Shown here: positions 32,794 to 43,069 of the stretch, piece after piece
Numbering within the stretch: the stretch's first letter is position 1
Layout of the letters: each line of letters begins with the position of its first letter
Assembly (NCBI GenBank): GCA_002786025.1
Contig: NHNW01000075.1
Coordinates: 62,001-126,000, forward strand
Source: Zasmidium citrigriseum
Taxonomy: Eukaryota > Ascomycota > Dothideomycetes > Mycosphaerellales > Mycosphaerellaceae
Direction: 5' to 3'
Length of the DNA stretch: 64,000 nucleotides
The notes under the pieces: model-generated
Told to the model about the DNA's origin: nothing
What the model saw: only the letters and a program-made list of their open reading frames with translations
The model's database searches: none
Made by a program: the position numbers and the translations under genes

Positions 32794-34464
32794 ATGGCCG
32801 ACCAGCCGGTGCATTGGACACCACTTACGCCGGACGACGTTTCTCTAGAATACCACCGGTTGCTTCAGAGCTTCTTCCAACGCGGCGAGAGCGATAAAGG
32901 CCCTACGATACGGGCCGCTGAAGACCGGGACCTCACAAAGTTGGAGGAAATCCTCGAGAGAGCACAGAGGCTTTCATTCCAAGATCGATCCGATTATGTG
33001 CTGAATTTCGTCTATGCTGAGGATATGGCCTGGCAAAGCTGGGATACGCCATTGCTACGTGCCATTGCGTGCCATTACGCCCATCACATCGATCTTCTCA
33101 TGCGATCCGGCGCCAATCCAAACGGTATCGATCGAGAGTCTCAGGCATCTTATGCCAGGCGGTTCAGGAGATGCAGGTCTGACACATTTAAGCCATGGGA
33201 TCCGTATGTCATTATACCTTCCGAGGAGGTAGGCGACCCTGTCACCCAGCTGCATCCCCTCTCGAATGACGAGAAGACAGTAAGAAGCACTGGGCTCTCA
33301 TGCTTCTGGACATTCCCCGGAGCTCTGCCATTGAACTTCTCCGAGAATGGCGACCTGCTACACTCACTCGTTATGGCAGCAAGGTCGACACTCAACATAT
33401 TTGACAGCCTGTTGCAAGCAGGCGCAGATGCAAGCGCCTGGAAAGGTAGCCAGTCAACTCAATTGCCTAGGGAAAATTTGCTGAAGCCGTCATCGCTCTC
33501 TGTCTCGACACCTCTGCATGCTGCCATTGAGAGCGGCAATGAGGAGCTCCTCGATGGACTGCTGGCCCGATGGTTCAATCCGAACGCAAAAGCCTTGATT
33601 GCAGGTTGTCAAGCACTCACGCCTTCACAACATGCGATCGTGACCGGCAAGCCTGAGCTGTATCAAAGACTTGCGACTCATCCGCGGACGCACGTCAGTC
33701 TTGTTACTCCAGTCTTTGGGGTACACGTGCTGCACTTTGCAGTCGCTCAACTCAGGCTTGACCTCATAGATGTAACGGGTCTTCAACTTTCCGCGGCAGC
33801 GCCCACCGCCCTCGGCCATACCCTTCTTCACGTAGCTTGCTTACCCTTGGATGAATGCGAAGTGCAATGTTTTGGTCCGAAAGTACGACAGTCAGTCCAC
33901 GACCTGCGGTCGTTGCGGCCTCAAGAATTTGGGGCTGCAGCAGCACTTTACCGCATCAACCCACCTCAACTTTCAAGGGCGCCTGGACCGGCCATGGATG
34001 GACCGGGAGATCCAATACCAGACCATGACCAGTCTGATGAGCCATCAACGGTGCCATTGAGTGACCGGGTCGAAGGCTCTGAGGCCCATCGTCTGTTACC
34101 AATACCATCTACAGACCACTTCGGTTCCCAACTTGAGGTCATACAGAAGATAGTGATGGAGCTCGGAGTCTCAGAAATACCCAAAGTTGACATGTATGGC
34201 AATACAGCACTCCACTATCTTGCTTGCTACAGGATAGTAAATGAAGAAGCCGTGAAGTGGCTGAGGATGCAGGAGCATGGCGACCAAACATGGCGGCAAG
34301 CGACCAACCGTTGGGGATGGACGCCGAGCGATTTATGGAAGGATAATGTTACCACGATTGAACTCGGACCAGATCTTACGAAGGGTGGTAGAACAGGAAC
34401 TCACTCGTATCTGCGCGGCATGTATGCGAGGAGGGCCCGGGGAAGGGGAAGAGGAAGAGGATGA
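32794..34464 (+). CDS. Ankyrin-repeat protein with Arg/Gly tail
   Basis: 556 aa, single exon. Degenerate ankyrin repeats are visible as WDTPLLRAIACHYAHHIDLL followed by SGANPN (from about 87), a second around NIFDSLLQAGADAS, a clear STPLHAAIESGNEELLDGLL, GHTLLHVACL, and YGNTALHYLACYRIVNEEAV near the C-terminus. The protein ends in alternating Arg-Gly pairs (RGRGRGRG), an RGG-like tail. No catalytic domain, signal peptide or membrane segment is apparent. Ankyrin repeats mediate protein binding; partner unknown. The start ATG lies at the head of the open frame and no splice signal is needed. Confidence 0.75.
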   Translation: MADQPVHWTPLTPDDVSLEYHRLLQSFFQRGESDKGPTIRAAEDRDLTKLEEILERAQRLSFQDRSDYVLNFVYAEDMAWQSWDTPLLRAIACHYAHHIDLLMRSGANPNGIDRESQASYARRFRRCRSDTFKPWDPYVIIPSEEVGDPVTQLHPLSNDEKTVRSTGLSCFWTFPGALPLNFSENGDLLHSLVMAARSTLNIFDSLLQAGADASAWKGSQSTQLPRENLLKPSSLSVSTPLHAAIESGNEELLDGLLARWFNPNAKALIAGCQALTPSQHAIVTGKPELYQRLATHPRTHVSLVTPVFGVHVLHFAVAQLRLDLIDVTGLQLSAAAPTALGHTLLHVACLPLDECEVQCFGPKVRQSVHDLRSLRPQEFGAAAALYRINPPQLSRAPGPAMDGPGDPIPDHDQSDEPSTVPLSDRVEGSEAHRLLPIPSTDHFGSQLEVIQKIVMELGVSEIPKVDMYGNTALHYLACYRIVNEEAVKWLRMQEHGDQTWRQATNRWGWTPSDLWKDNVTTIELGPDLTKGGRTGTHSYLRGMYARRARGRGRGRG

Positions 34465-34731
34465 ACACTTGCTCGTGGTCGACTGTGACATCCGCTCACA
34501 AAGAAGTCCTTTCTTCACGGGCGTTGACCGATGACTATTTCTGTCTGAACAAAGCGAATTCTCGCGTGTTGTGCTCTCGTCAATGGCATTGTCTGCGCGG
34601 TGTGCGTCGGGTACCATCAATTTATGGGCGAGTGACAAAAGAGAGTGACTTTCTTAAGGATTCATAAACGTTTACGACAGTGTTGAAAAGCCCATCTTGG
34701 ACCACCACCAACCTTGCACCAACAGAACATC

Positions 34732-36213
34732 ATGACGACCCCCGCTGAGCTTGCCAGCCGGTTTGGCAACCTCAGCATGTCGGCATCGAACAACAGGCAG
34801 CCTGAGCCCGAATTGCATGAACAACTCCAGAGGCTGAGTCTGGCCCGTGGAACAACCAACAACAACTCATCGCATACCCTCCACTTCGACTTCCCAGCTC
34901 TCGACCTCCTCAGCGATGGGAACGCACTATACCTTCCAGAGCCTCATCTGATAGACTGGAGATCCCAGCCAGATGACCTTCCGTTTCATCTGGAGATGTG
35001 GGATCCTCTAGACCTATTCCACACCCTCGACTTAGCCAACTCCCTCGAACACCCCGAGATCGACGGTGAGCGCGCTGTGGCTTTCGTGCAGGCGATCGAA
35101 GCCCTTGCTTCGACAAACGGAGACACGACCATGTCCATCGTCACGCACACCACGAACGGCCCACCTGAGATTCGCATCCGTCTTTCGACCACGTCAGACA
35201 GCACCAACGCAACTAGGACGACGTTCTGGGATCTCAGCCTTTCTGATTGGGAGGCTGTCATGTCACTTGACAGGCCTTGGATCGAGGTTCTCGGAGATGT
35301 GGTGTACCGAAAAACGTCGAGATCGTATCTTGCCGCTGCAGAGAAGCTCAAACAGCACTCGCCAGAATTGCTTCAAAAAGACCACCGAACCTTCTCCGCA
35401 CGCTGGGGCTCAGGCTCAGCACGACCAGCCAAAGAGCTGCTCCTCAAGCATCTCAGGCAGCAACAATCAGGACGAGTGCTGTCCTTCGACGATCTCGAGG
35501 ATGACGCTTCCATCCCTCTTCCTTGTGGCCACGACGTCTCGATCAATAGGGAGACTCTCGAGGAGCTCACTGAGCAAGACTGCATAGATGCCAAGTGCTT
35601 CAACTGCGGCACTCGACTTCTCCCACCGGCTGAGTTCGAGGAGGCTACGATGTATGAGGAGTATTACAATGTCCTTGAGGCCTCGAGCAGGCAGGATGGC
35701 TGGGCGAGGCTGCATGAGTGGATCACGGATGAGAACGAGAAGACGTTCAGCAAGTCTGCTCTCATGCACGCCGTTCCTGCTGCGATGAAGAGCCTAAGGT
35801 TGCCGGAGATCATCGAGTCGAAGCAATCATCGCCTGTCGAATTCAAGCAAACCACGGTAGCCGTCGAGGCCGTCCAAGAGTTTCTTGCGCAGCAACCAGA
35901 GGTATTCGGCAAGAGCCCATTCGAGCTCGTCCACCAGCTGGGAGATGAGGCCTTCAACAAGATCCTGGAGATGGGCATGGCCTTTCCTCCTGCCTGGCAC
36001 ACTTTTCTGAAAGTCGTCCTCAACCGAGCTGTGAACCTTGCGACTCTGAGGCGGTGCTCCAAGTACGGCGATGGGCATTGCGGGGTTCATCTGCATGGCC
36101 GGGAAGTGTTCGTGAACGTCTACGAGACGTCAGCGGAGGACCTACAAGATGAGCGCGGGTTGAACATGAAGGAGTTGGGGGATGCCTTGGATATGGATGT
36201 TGATAGTGATTGA
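34732..36213 (+). CDS. Hypothetical protein with half-RING-like Cys/His motif
   Basis: 493 aa, single exon. The open frame upstream of 34732 starts at a TTG, so the ATG at 34732 is taken. N-terminal third is Asn/Ser-rich and acidic; the middle contains LPCGHDVSINRETLEEL followed about ten residues later by CFNCGTRLL. That is CGH plus CxxC, resembling half of a RING or U-box finger but with too few ligands for a full RING. The C-terminal part is helical and ends in an acidic DMDVDSD. No known family recognised. It could be a degenerate ubiquitin-ligase-like protein; that is a guess. Confidence 0.65.
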   Translation: MTTPAELASRFGNLSMSASNNRQPEPELHEQLQRLSLARGTTNNNSSHTLHFDFPALDLLSDGNALYLPEPHLIDWRSQPDDLPFHLEMWDPLDLFHTLDLANSLEHPEIDGERAVAFVQAIEALASTNGDTTMSIVTHTTNGPPEIRIRLSTTSDSTNATRTTFWDLSLSDWEAVMSLDRPWIEVLGDVVYRKTSRSYLAAAEKLKQHSPELLQKDHRTFSARWGSGSARPAKELLLKHLRQQQSGRVLSFDDLEDDASIPLPCGHDVSINRETLEELTEQDCIDAKCFNCGTRLLPPAEFEEATMYEEYYNVLEASSRQDGWARLHEWITDENEKTFSKSALMHAVPAAMKSLRLPEIIESKQSSPVEFKQTTVAVEAVQEFLAQQPEVFGKSPFELVHQLGDEAFNKILEMGMAFPPAWHTFLKVVLNRAVNLATLRRCSKYGDGHCGVHLHGREVFVNVYETSAEDLQDERGLNMKELGDALDMDVDSD

Positions 36214-36581
36214 GCTTGGGCGTGAAAGGAGAGGGGCAAGGACGCCGTGTCGAGAGCGATCTTCGTGAGTCGTTTGCGCTTTTTCTGGCCTTCGCATTGG
36301 CTGGATCTATGTAGCCGAATCAACGATCAAGCGTGATAACAAGTACACATCTCCGGTTCTTATTTCCCTTGTTTTCGTGCCATCGTTCCTTCCTTGAGCT
36401 GACGTGGGGTATCGCGGTGTTGGATAGCATTTTGTCTGAAGCATGGCTCGGACAATGTACCGGCGGATCTATTACTGATGTCAGGCCGCAACAAGTCCCT
36501 GGATAACAGCATGATCGGCCCTCAGGCCATTCGTATCGCGTGAGTTTCATCTTCGTAGAGCACACAAGTCGTAGTCAGCCA
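36214..36581. other. Intergenic, convergent 3' ends
   Basis: 368 bp between the stop of the half-RING-like gene and the stop of DAD4. Nothing recognisable. Confidence 0.5.
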
Positions 36582-36956
36582 TCAAGAAGGCTCCTTCAAA
36601 CTATCAGTCGCTGCGAGAATGGTCAGTCGGAAGCAAGCAGAAGATATGGTAAAGACTAACCCTCGAGATGGAAGAGGACATTGGACTGATAGTTCTTGAA
36701 CATCTGTGCGACCAGCTCGACGTTCATATTCTGGACATTGATTTCCTGCAAGCTCTTGTTCAAGACCATGACGGCCTCATTGAGTTTCTCCTGCTTGATG
36801 TTAGCCGCTTGCTCGATCACATGTTGACATCGCTTGTGACGCGTACGACGTTGGTGATGATTCGGGAGAGTAGCAGGCTTTGCTGATGTTCATGTGGGCT
36901 CTCCTGATATCAGTGTTAGCATTTCAATGCAGTCACTACAGGCTTCCATTTACCAT
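36582..36956 (-). CDS. DAD4: DASH complex subunit DAD4
   Basis: Small subunit of the outer-kinetochore DASH/DAM1 ring that couples chromosomes to spindle microtubules. Four coding exons on the minus strand: 36954-36956 (only the ATG), 36847-36903, 36661-36790 and 36582-36610; introns of 50, 56 and 50 nt have clean GT...AG ends. The product is 72 aa, the same length as yeast Dad4. It starts [20 protein letters not shown], continues [18 protein letters not shown], and ends [16 protein letters not shown], matching the family pattern ENPHE...LSRII...LNE...NLEAT. The gene is invisible as an open frame because no exon exceeds 130 nt. Its ATG is 200 bp from that of the divergent SLH1 gene, implying a shared promoter. 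Confidence 0.92.
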
Positions 36957-37156
36957 TCTGTCTGGTTCGTGATTTTCTCTTGATGTTGTTGACAAACAGC
37001 GGGTCGCATGAAGTTCAGGCGCGCTCCGAATAAAGTTTTGACTAGAGACACACTAAAGTTTAAGCGAAGATCAAAGGTCGATGAATCACCGCCGCTGAAC
37101 ATCAACCTCGAGAGGAGCATCTTGGAGACACAGTATCCGGACTGTTCACGACAATT

Positions 37157-40100
37157 ATGTCTCCTTCAGCAGATACGGCTGCTGCTCAATGGCTCGAGCA
37201 GCTGGCGGCCATGCGCGCCGCCATTGCAGAACTCAAGCTACCTCAGACGAACGGCGACACCGCGAAGAGCCTCGATCTTGAAGTGGACGAGGAGGAACTC
37301 TCAGCGCTCTCCGGCAGCGACGACTTGTGGGATCTGATCAGTGATGAAGAGGAAGACACGTTCAGTGAAGAGAGCGCAGAGATTCCCGCTGCTGCACCTC
37401 CGCAAGCCATCCAGACAAAAGAAGGCTCGAGAGACTGGTTGAGGGAGAAATGCCAGGTTGTGGCCAGCAAGGGCAGTGCTCTGGACGCCAGCTCTTTGGA
37501 GGAACAGATCACGGCTATTCTGGCCAGCGACAGCAGCGATGTCGAGCTCCAGATGACACTCGCAGATATCCTTGGCTTCGATGAGCTCGATCTTGTAGGA
37601 GATGTAATCAAGTATCGCAGAGATATCCTGTCTACTCCTGTCAGCCAGCCAACCGCTTCTTCTGGTATCTTGTCCAAAGCAGAGAGAGATGCCCGTCTAC
37701 GTCAGGCCGATTTCGATCACAAGAGCGCTGCTCTTGCTCCTGCCCAGAACCGCAGCCAGGCAGAGTATCCACATGTTTACCGCTCTCATGGCGCTGGAAA
37801 CACACTGTCAGCACATGGCACCAAGTACACTCTCCCGCTTGGCAGCGAACGCCTGGAGCGAGAGAAATACGAAGAGTACGCGATTCCAGCCGCTGCCGTT
37901 GATGTACGAGCAAAGCATCAGAAGCTTGTTCAGATCAAAGACATGGACGGGCTATGCCAGCGCACATTCAAGGGCTACAAGACGCTCAATCGTATGCAAA
38001 GCTTGGTCTACCAAGTAGCGTACAACACCAGTGAGAACATGCTCATCTGTGCTCCAACTGGTGCTGGTAAGACAGATGCGGCCATGCTCACGATCCTCAA
38101 CACTGTGGCGAAGAACATCCACCCGAATCCAATTGAAGAGCCGGATGCGACTGACTTCGCGGTCCACACAGAGGACTTCAAAATCGTGTATGTGGCTCCA
38201 ATGAAGGCGCTTGCTGCCGAGATCACAGAGAAGCTGGGCAAGCGACTGGCGTGGCTTGGTATCCAAGTCCGTGAATTGACTGGAGATATGCAACTCACGA
38301 AAGCCGAGATTGTCCAGACTCAGATCATTGTTACCACCCCGGAGAAGTGGGATGTGGTCACACGAAAGTCTACCGGAGACACTGAGCTAGTACAGAAAGT
38401 GCGGCTACTCATCATCGACGAAGTTCACATGCTTCACGATGAGCGAGGTGCTGTTCTCGAGTCGCTCGTTGCAAGAACCGAGCGGCAAGTTGAGAGCACA
38501 CAATCTCTCATTCGCATCGTCGGCCTGAGTGCGACGCTGCCGAACTATGTGGATGTTGCGGACTTCCTGAAGGTAAATCGCATGGCTGGCCTCTTCTATT
38601 TCGATCAGTCGTTCCGTCCTGTGCCTCTCGAGCAGCACTTCATCGGAGTCAAAGGCAAGCCAGGCACGAAGAGCAGCCGCGAGAACATCGACAACACAGC
38701 TTTCGAGAAGGTCAAAGACATGCTCGAGCAAGGCCATCAAGTGATGGTCTTCGTTCACAGCCGCAAAGACACGGTCAAGACAGCAAGACAGCTCTATGAT
38801 AAAGCTACTGAGCAGGGCATGGGTGATCTCTTCGATGTCACTTCCCACGAGGGCTATACGCAAGCATTGAAAGATGTGAAGCAGTCAAAGGGGAGAGAGA
38901 TTCGGGAACTGGTCGCGAAGGGCTTGGGTACTCATCATGCCGGCATGCCCCGGACAGACCGCAATTTGATAGAGCGGCTGTTCGCCGAGGGTGTGTTGAA
39001 GGTGCTATGCTGTACCGCAACACTGGCATGGGGTGTCAACTTGCCGGCTGCTGCCGTCATCATCAAAGGCACTCAACTCTACAGCGCTGAAGCCGGTAAA
39101 TTCGTCGACCTGGGGATCCTCGATGTTCTCCAGATCTTCGGTCGTGCTGGTCGTCCTCAATTCCAGGATACTGGTATCGGCATGATCATCACGACACACG
39201 ACAAGCTTCAGCATTACCTCACAGCAGTCACTCAGCAACAGCCCATCGAGTCGCAATTCAGCAAGAAGATGGTTGACAATCTTAACGCCGAGATTGCCTT
39301 GGGCACCGTCACCAGCGTACCAGAGGCCGTCACTTGGCTGGGTTACTCCTACCTGTTTGTCCGTATGAAGAGAAACCCGATCGCGTACGGCATTGAATGG
39401 TCCGAGATCCATAACGATCCTAATCTAGTCCAACGACGACGAGATCTCATTGTGCGAGCCGCACGAGTCTTGCAGACCAGCCAGATGATCATCTTCAACG
39501 AAACGACTGAAGAGCTCCGGGCGAAGGATGTCGGCCGCATTGCGAGCCAGTTTTATGTGCTGCAGACCAGCATCGAGATCTTCAACACCATGATGAGACC
39601 ACGAGCCACCGAAGCAGACGTTCTGAAGATGATCAGCATGAGCGGGGAATTCGACAACATTACCAGTCGCGAGACTGAAGAGAAGGAGCTCACAAGACTG
39701 AAAGAAGAAGCCGCTCCCTGTGACATCGAGGGTGGTATTGGCACGCAGCAGGGCAAGACGAACGTCCTGCTGCAGTCGTACATCAGCAAGGCCAATCTGG
39801 AAGACTTCACACTTGTCTCAGACACGAACTACGTTGCCCAAAATGCGGCACGTATCTGCCGAGCGCTTTTCATGATTGCTCTGAATAGACGTTGGGGCTA
39901 TCAATGTCTGGTGCTGCTTAGCATGTGCAAGAGCATTGAGAAGCGAGTCTGGCCATATGCGCACCCATTTCATCAGTTCGACTTGCCTAATGCTGTCTTG
40001 CGAAACTTGGATGAAAAGGGTAGCACGGCTTCCATCGAATCCCTTCGAGACATGGAAGAAGCTGAGATCGGCAGCCTTGTGCACAATCAAAAAGCTGGGA

Positions 40101-43069
40101 ACACGATTGGCAAGCTTCTCGATAACTTCCCGACTGTGGCAGTCGATGCTGAGATTGCTCCACTCAACCGCGACGTTCTTCGCGTCAAGCTGTACATCAC
40201 ACCGGAGTTCAGATGGAATGACCGCCATCACGGTAAGAGTGAGAGCTACTGGATCTGGGTCGAGAACTCGGAGACGAGTGAGATTTACCACCATGAGTAC
40301 TTCATCCTCAGTCGGAAGAAGCTCTACGACGACCACGAACTCAACTTCACCATTCCATTGTCGGATCCTCTCCCGAGTCAGATCTACGTTCGCGCTGTGA
40401 GCGATAGGTGGCTTGGAGCAGAAACTGTCACCCCAGTCTCGTTCCAGCATTTGATCCGACCAGACACGGAGAGTGTGTACACCGACCTTCTCAACTTGCA
40501 ACCACTACCCATCAAGGCGCTCAAGAACCCACTGCTGGAAGAGATCTACGGGCAGAGATTCCAATTCTTCAACCCGATGCAGACTCAGCTGTTCCACTGC
40601 ATGTACTACACATCTGCCAATGTACTGTTGGGCTCGCCTACGGGCTCTGGCAAGACCATCGCTGCCGAGCTCGCAATGTGGTGGGCATTCCGCGAGAAAC
40701 CTGGAAGCAAGGTTGTCTACATTGCACCCATGAAAGCGCTCGTTCGCGAGCGAGTGCAAGACTGGAGCAAGCGCTTGACGAGGCAAATGGGCTTGAAGCT
40801 AGTCGAATTGACTGGCGACAACACTCCAGATACCAGGACGATCCGAGATGCAGACATCATCGTCACAACACCCGAGAAGTGGGACGGTATCAGTCGTAGC
40901 TGGCAGACGAGAAGCTATGTCCAGCAAGTCAGCCTGGTCATCATCGATGAGATTCACTTGCTCGGAGGTGACCGTGGACCCATTTTGGAGATCATCGTCA
41001 GCCGTATGAACTACATCGCTTCTCAGAAGAAGGGTGCTGTTCGGCTGGTGGGCATGTCTACAGCTTGCGCAAACGCTATGGATCTGGCCAACTGGCTGGG
41101 CGTGAAAGAGGGTCTCTTTAACTTCCGTCACTCTGTTCGTCCTGTGCCCTTGGAGATCTACATTGATGGCTTCCCGGAGCAACGTGGGTTCTGTCCGCTA
41201 ATGCAGAGTATGAACAGGCCTACGTTCCTGGCCATCAAGGCACACTCGCCAGACAAGCCTGTGATTGTGTTCGTCGCATCTCGACGGCAGACTCGATTGA
41301 CTGCACGCGATCTCATCAACTTCTGCGGCATGGAAGACAACCCAAGACGATTCGTTCGCATGTCTGAAGATGATCTTGCTCTCAATCTGGACCGTGTCAA
41401 GGATGATGCACTGAGAGAGGCAATGAGCTTCGGCATTGGTCTGCATCATGCTGGTCTCGTCGAATCTGACAGACAACTCGCTGAGGAGCTGTTCGCCAAC
41501 AACAAGATTCAGATCTTGGTGGCCACCAGTACGCTTGCCTGGGGTGTCAACTTGCCAGCTCATCTAGTCGTCGTGAAGGGAACACAGTTCTTCGACGCTA
41601 AGATCGAAGGCTACAAAGACATGGACCTCACCGATGTGCTTCAGATGCTCGGTCGGGCCGGCAGACCGCAGTTCGATACCTCAGGTATTGCTCGCATCTT
41701 CACCCAGGACTCCAAGAAGGCTTTCTACAAGCACTTCTTGCACACTGGCTTCCCTGTGGAATCTTCCCTGCACAACGTCCTGGACAATCACTTGGGTGCT
41801 GAAGTATCTGCGGAGACCATTGCTACCAAGCAAGATGCGCTGGACTACTTGACATGGACGTTCTTCTTCCGTCGCCTACACAAGAATCCATCGTACTATG
41901 GACTTGAGATCTCGGCTGAAGAGAACAACACCATCGCAGCTCAGCAAGCTGCTAACGACTACATGATTGAGATGGTCGACAAGTCACTCTCCGAACTGGC
42001 GGAGTCCAAGTGTTGCGTGGTCGAACCCAATGGCAACGTTGATCCCACGCCTCTGGGCAAGATCATGAGTTACTACTACCTCTCGCACAAGACAATCCGA
42101 GAGCTGACGAAGTACGCCACACCCACTGCGACTTTCGAAGACGTCTTGTCATGGATGTGCCGAGCAACAGAATACGACGAGCTGCCCGTCCGACACAACG
42201 AAGACCTAATCAACGTCGAACTGTCCAACAACCTCCCCCTCAAAGCCGACAAACTCGGTCTGCCCATGTGGGATCCTCACGTCAAAGCTCATCTCCTCCT
42301 GCAAGCGCACTTCTCCCGCATCGACCTCCCCATCAGCGACTACGTCGGCGACCAAAACTCCGTCCTCGACCAAGCCATCCGTATCATCCAAGCCAGCATC
42401 GACGTCCTGACCGAACTCGGCTACCTCCAAAGCTGCAAAGCCATGATGACTCTTCTGCAATGCGTCAAATCCGCTCGTTGGCCTGATGATGGGCCACTCT
42501 CGATCTTCCCTGGCGTGCAACCAGAAAAGGAGAAGAAGCGGACCAGCGCACCAAAGACCCTCATCGAAGCAACAACCGCTCCTAGACCGACGATTGAAGC
42601 TGCTCTCAAGCAGCTCGACCTTCCACCAGCCTCCCACGGACGAATCTTCAAACCCCTCTCCCAACTCCCCCAACTCCGCATCAACGTAACAGACATCAAC
42701 GCCCTCGGTCTCTCCGTAAACCTCTCCCGCCTGAACCCCTCCAACGACCGCGACCACCGCATCTACGCCCCACGATATCCCAAACCACAAACCGAGGGGT
42801 ACTTCGTCATCGTCCTGGACGCTTCAAATGGAGATATCCTTGGGTTGAAGCGTGTGAGCTGGCCTTCGCCGGATAAAGCCAAAGGCGGGAACACGAGTCG
42901 ACCGACCACGAAGGCGAGTGTCAAGTTGCCGCAGGCGGACGGGGAGAGGAAGGTTCGGGTGGAGGTTGTGAGTGATAGTTATATTGGGATGGAGTGGAGG
43001 GTTGAGGGGGTGGAGGTGCCTGCTGCGCCGAGGGTTGTGGATGATGGGAAGAAGAAGGGAGGGGAATGA
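37157..43069 (+). CDS. SLH1: Ski2-like RNA helicase SLH1/RQT2 (ASCC3 family)
   Basis: ATP-dependent helicase of 1,970 aa in a single exon, close to yeast Slh1 in length. Two full helicase cassettes each end in a Sec63-like module. Cassette 1: Walker A APTGAGKT (K305), DEVH (D421), SAT, and QIFGRAGRPQF. Cassette 2: SPTGSGKT (K1166), DEIH (D1264), and QMLGRAGRPQF. APMKALVRERV in cassette 2 and the N-terminal layout fit SLH1/ASCC3 rather than the spliceosomal BRR2, which has a longer N-terminus. SLH1 is the helicase of the ribosome quality-control trigger complex that splits collided ribosomes. A low-complexity tail follows the second Sec63 module. Confidence 0.93.
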   Translation: MSPSADTAAAQWLEQLAAMRAAIAELKLPQTNGDTAKSLDLEVDEEELSALSGSDDLWDLISDEEEDTFSEESAEIPAAAPPQAIQTKEGSRDWLREKCQVVASKGSALDASSLEEQITAILASDSSDVELQMTLADILGFDELDLVGDVIKYRRDILSTPVSQPTASSGILSKAERDARLRQADFDHKSAALAPAQNRSQAEYPHVYRSHGAGNTLSAHGTKYTLPLGSERLEREKYEEYAIPAAAVDVRAKHQKLVQIKDMDGLCQRTFKGYKTLNRMQSLVYQVAYNTSENMLICAPTGAGKTDAAMLTILNTVAKNIHPNPIEEPDATDFAVHTEDFKIVYVAPMKALAAEITEKLGKRLAWLGIQVRELTGDMQLTKAEIVQTQIIVTTPEKWDVVTRKSTGDTELVQKVRLLIIDEVHMLHDERGAVLESLVARTERQVESTQSLIRIVGLSATLPNYVDVADFLKVNRMAGLFYFDQSFRPVPLEQHFIGVKGKPGTKSSRENIDNTAFEKVKDMLEQGHQVMVFVHSRKDTVKTARQLYDKATEQGMGDLFDVTSHEGYTQALKDVKQSKGREIRELVAKGLGTHHAGMPRTDRNLIERLFAEGVLKVLCCTATLAWGVNLPAAAVIIKGTQLYSAEAGKFVDLGILDVLQIFGRAGRPQFQDTGIGMIITTHDKLQHYLTAVTQQQPIESQFSKKMVDNLNAEIALGTVTSVPEAVTWLGYSYLFVRMKRNPIAYGIEWSEIHNDPNLVQRRRDLIVRAARVLQTSQMIIFNETTEELRAKDVGRIASQFYVLQTSIEIFNTMMRPRATEADVLKMISMSGEFDNITSRETEEKELTRLKEEAAPCDIEGGIGTQQGKTNVLLQSYISKANLEDFTLVSDTNYVAQNAARICRALFMIALNRRWGYQCLVLLSMCKSIEKRVWPYAHPFHQFDLPNAVLRNLDEKGSTASIESLRDMEEAEIGSLVHNQKAGNTIGKLLDNFPTVAVDAEIAPLNRDVLRVKLYITPEFRWNDRHHGKSESYWIWVENSETSEIYHHEYFILSRKKLYDDHELNFTIPLSDPLPSQIYVRAVSDRWLGAETVTPVSFQHLIRPDTESVYTDLLNLQPLPIKALKNPLLEEIYGQRFQFFNPMQTQLFHCMYYTSANVLLGSPTGSGKTIAAELAMWWAFREKPGSKVVYIAPMKALVRERVQDWSKRLTRQMGLKLVELTGDNTPDTRTIRDADIIVTTPEKWDGISRSWQTRSYVQQVSLVIIDEIHLLGGDRGPILEIIVSRMNYIASQKKGAVRLVGMSTACANAMDLANWLGVKEGLFNFRHSVRPVPLEIYIDGFPEQRGFCPLMQSMNRPTFLAIKAHSPDKPVIVFVASRRQTRLTARDLINFCGMEDNPRRFVRMSEDDLALNLDRVKDDALREAMSFGIGLHHAGLVESDRQLAEELFANNKIQILVATSTLAWGVNLPAHLVVVKGTQFFDAKIEGYKDMDLTDVLQMLGRAGRPQFDTSGIARIFTQDSKKAFYKHFLHTGFPVESSLHNVLDNHLGAEVSAETIATKQDALDYLTWTFFFRRLHKNPSYYGLEISAEENNTIAAQQAANDYMIEMVDKSLSELAESKCCVVEPNGNVDPTPLGKIMSYYYLSHKTIRELTKYATPTATFEDVLSWMCRATEYDELPVRHNEDLINVELSNNLPLKADKLGLPMWDPHVKAHLLLQAHFSRIDLPISDYVGDQNSVLDQAIRIIQASIDVLTELGYLQSCKAMMTLLQCVKSARWPDDGPLSIFPGVQPEKEKKRTSAPKTLIEATTAPRPTIEAALKQLDLPPASHGRIFKPLSQLPQLRINVTDINALGLSVNLSRLNPSNDRDHRIYAPRYPKPQTEGYFVIVLDASNGDILGLKRVSWPSPDKAKGGNTSRPTTKASVKLPQADGERKVRVEVVSDSYIGMEWRVEGVEVPAAPRVVDDGKKKGGE

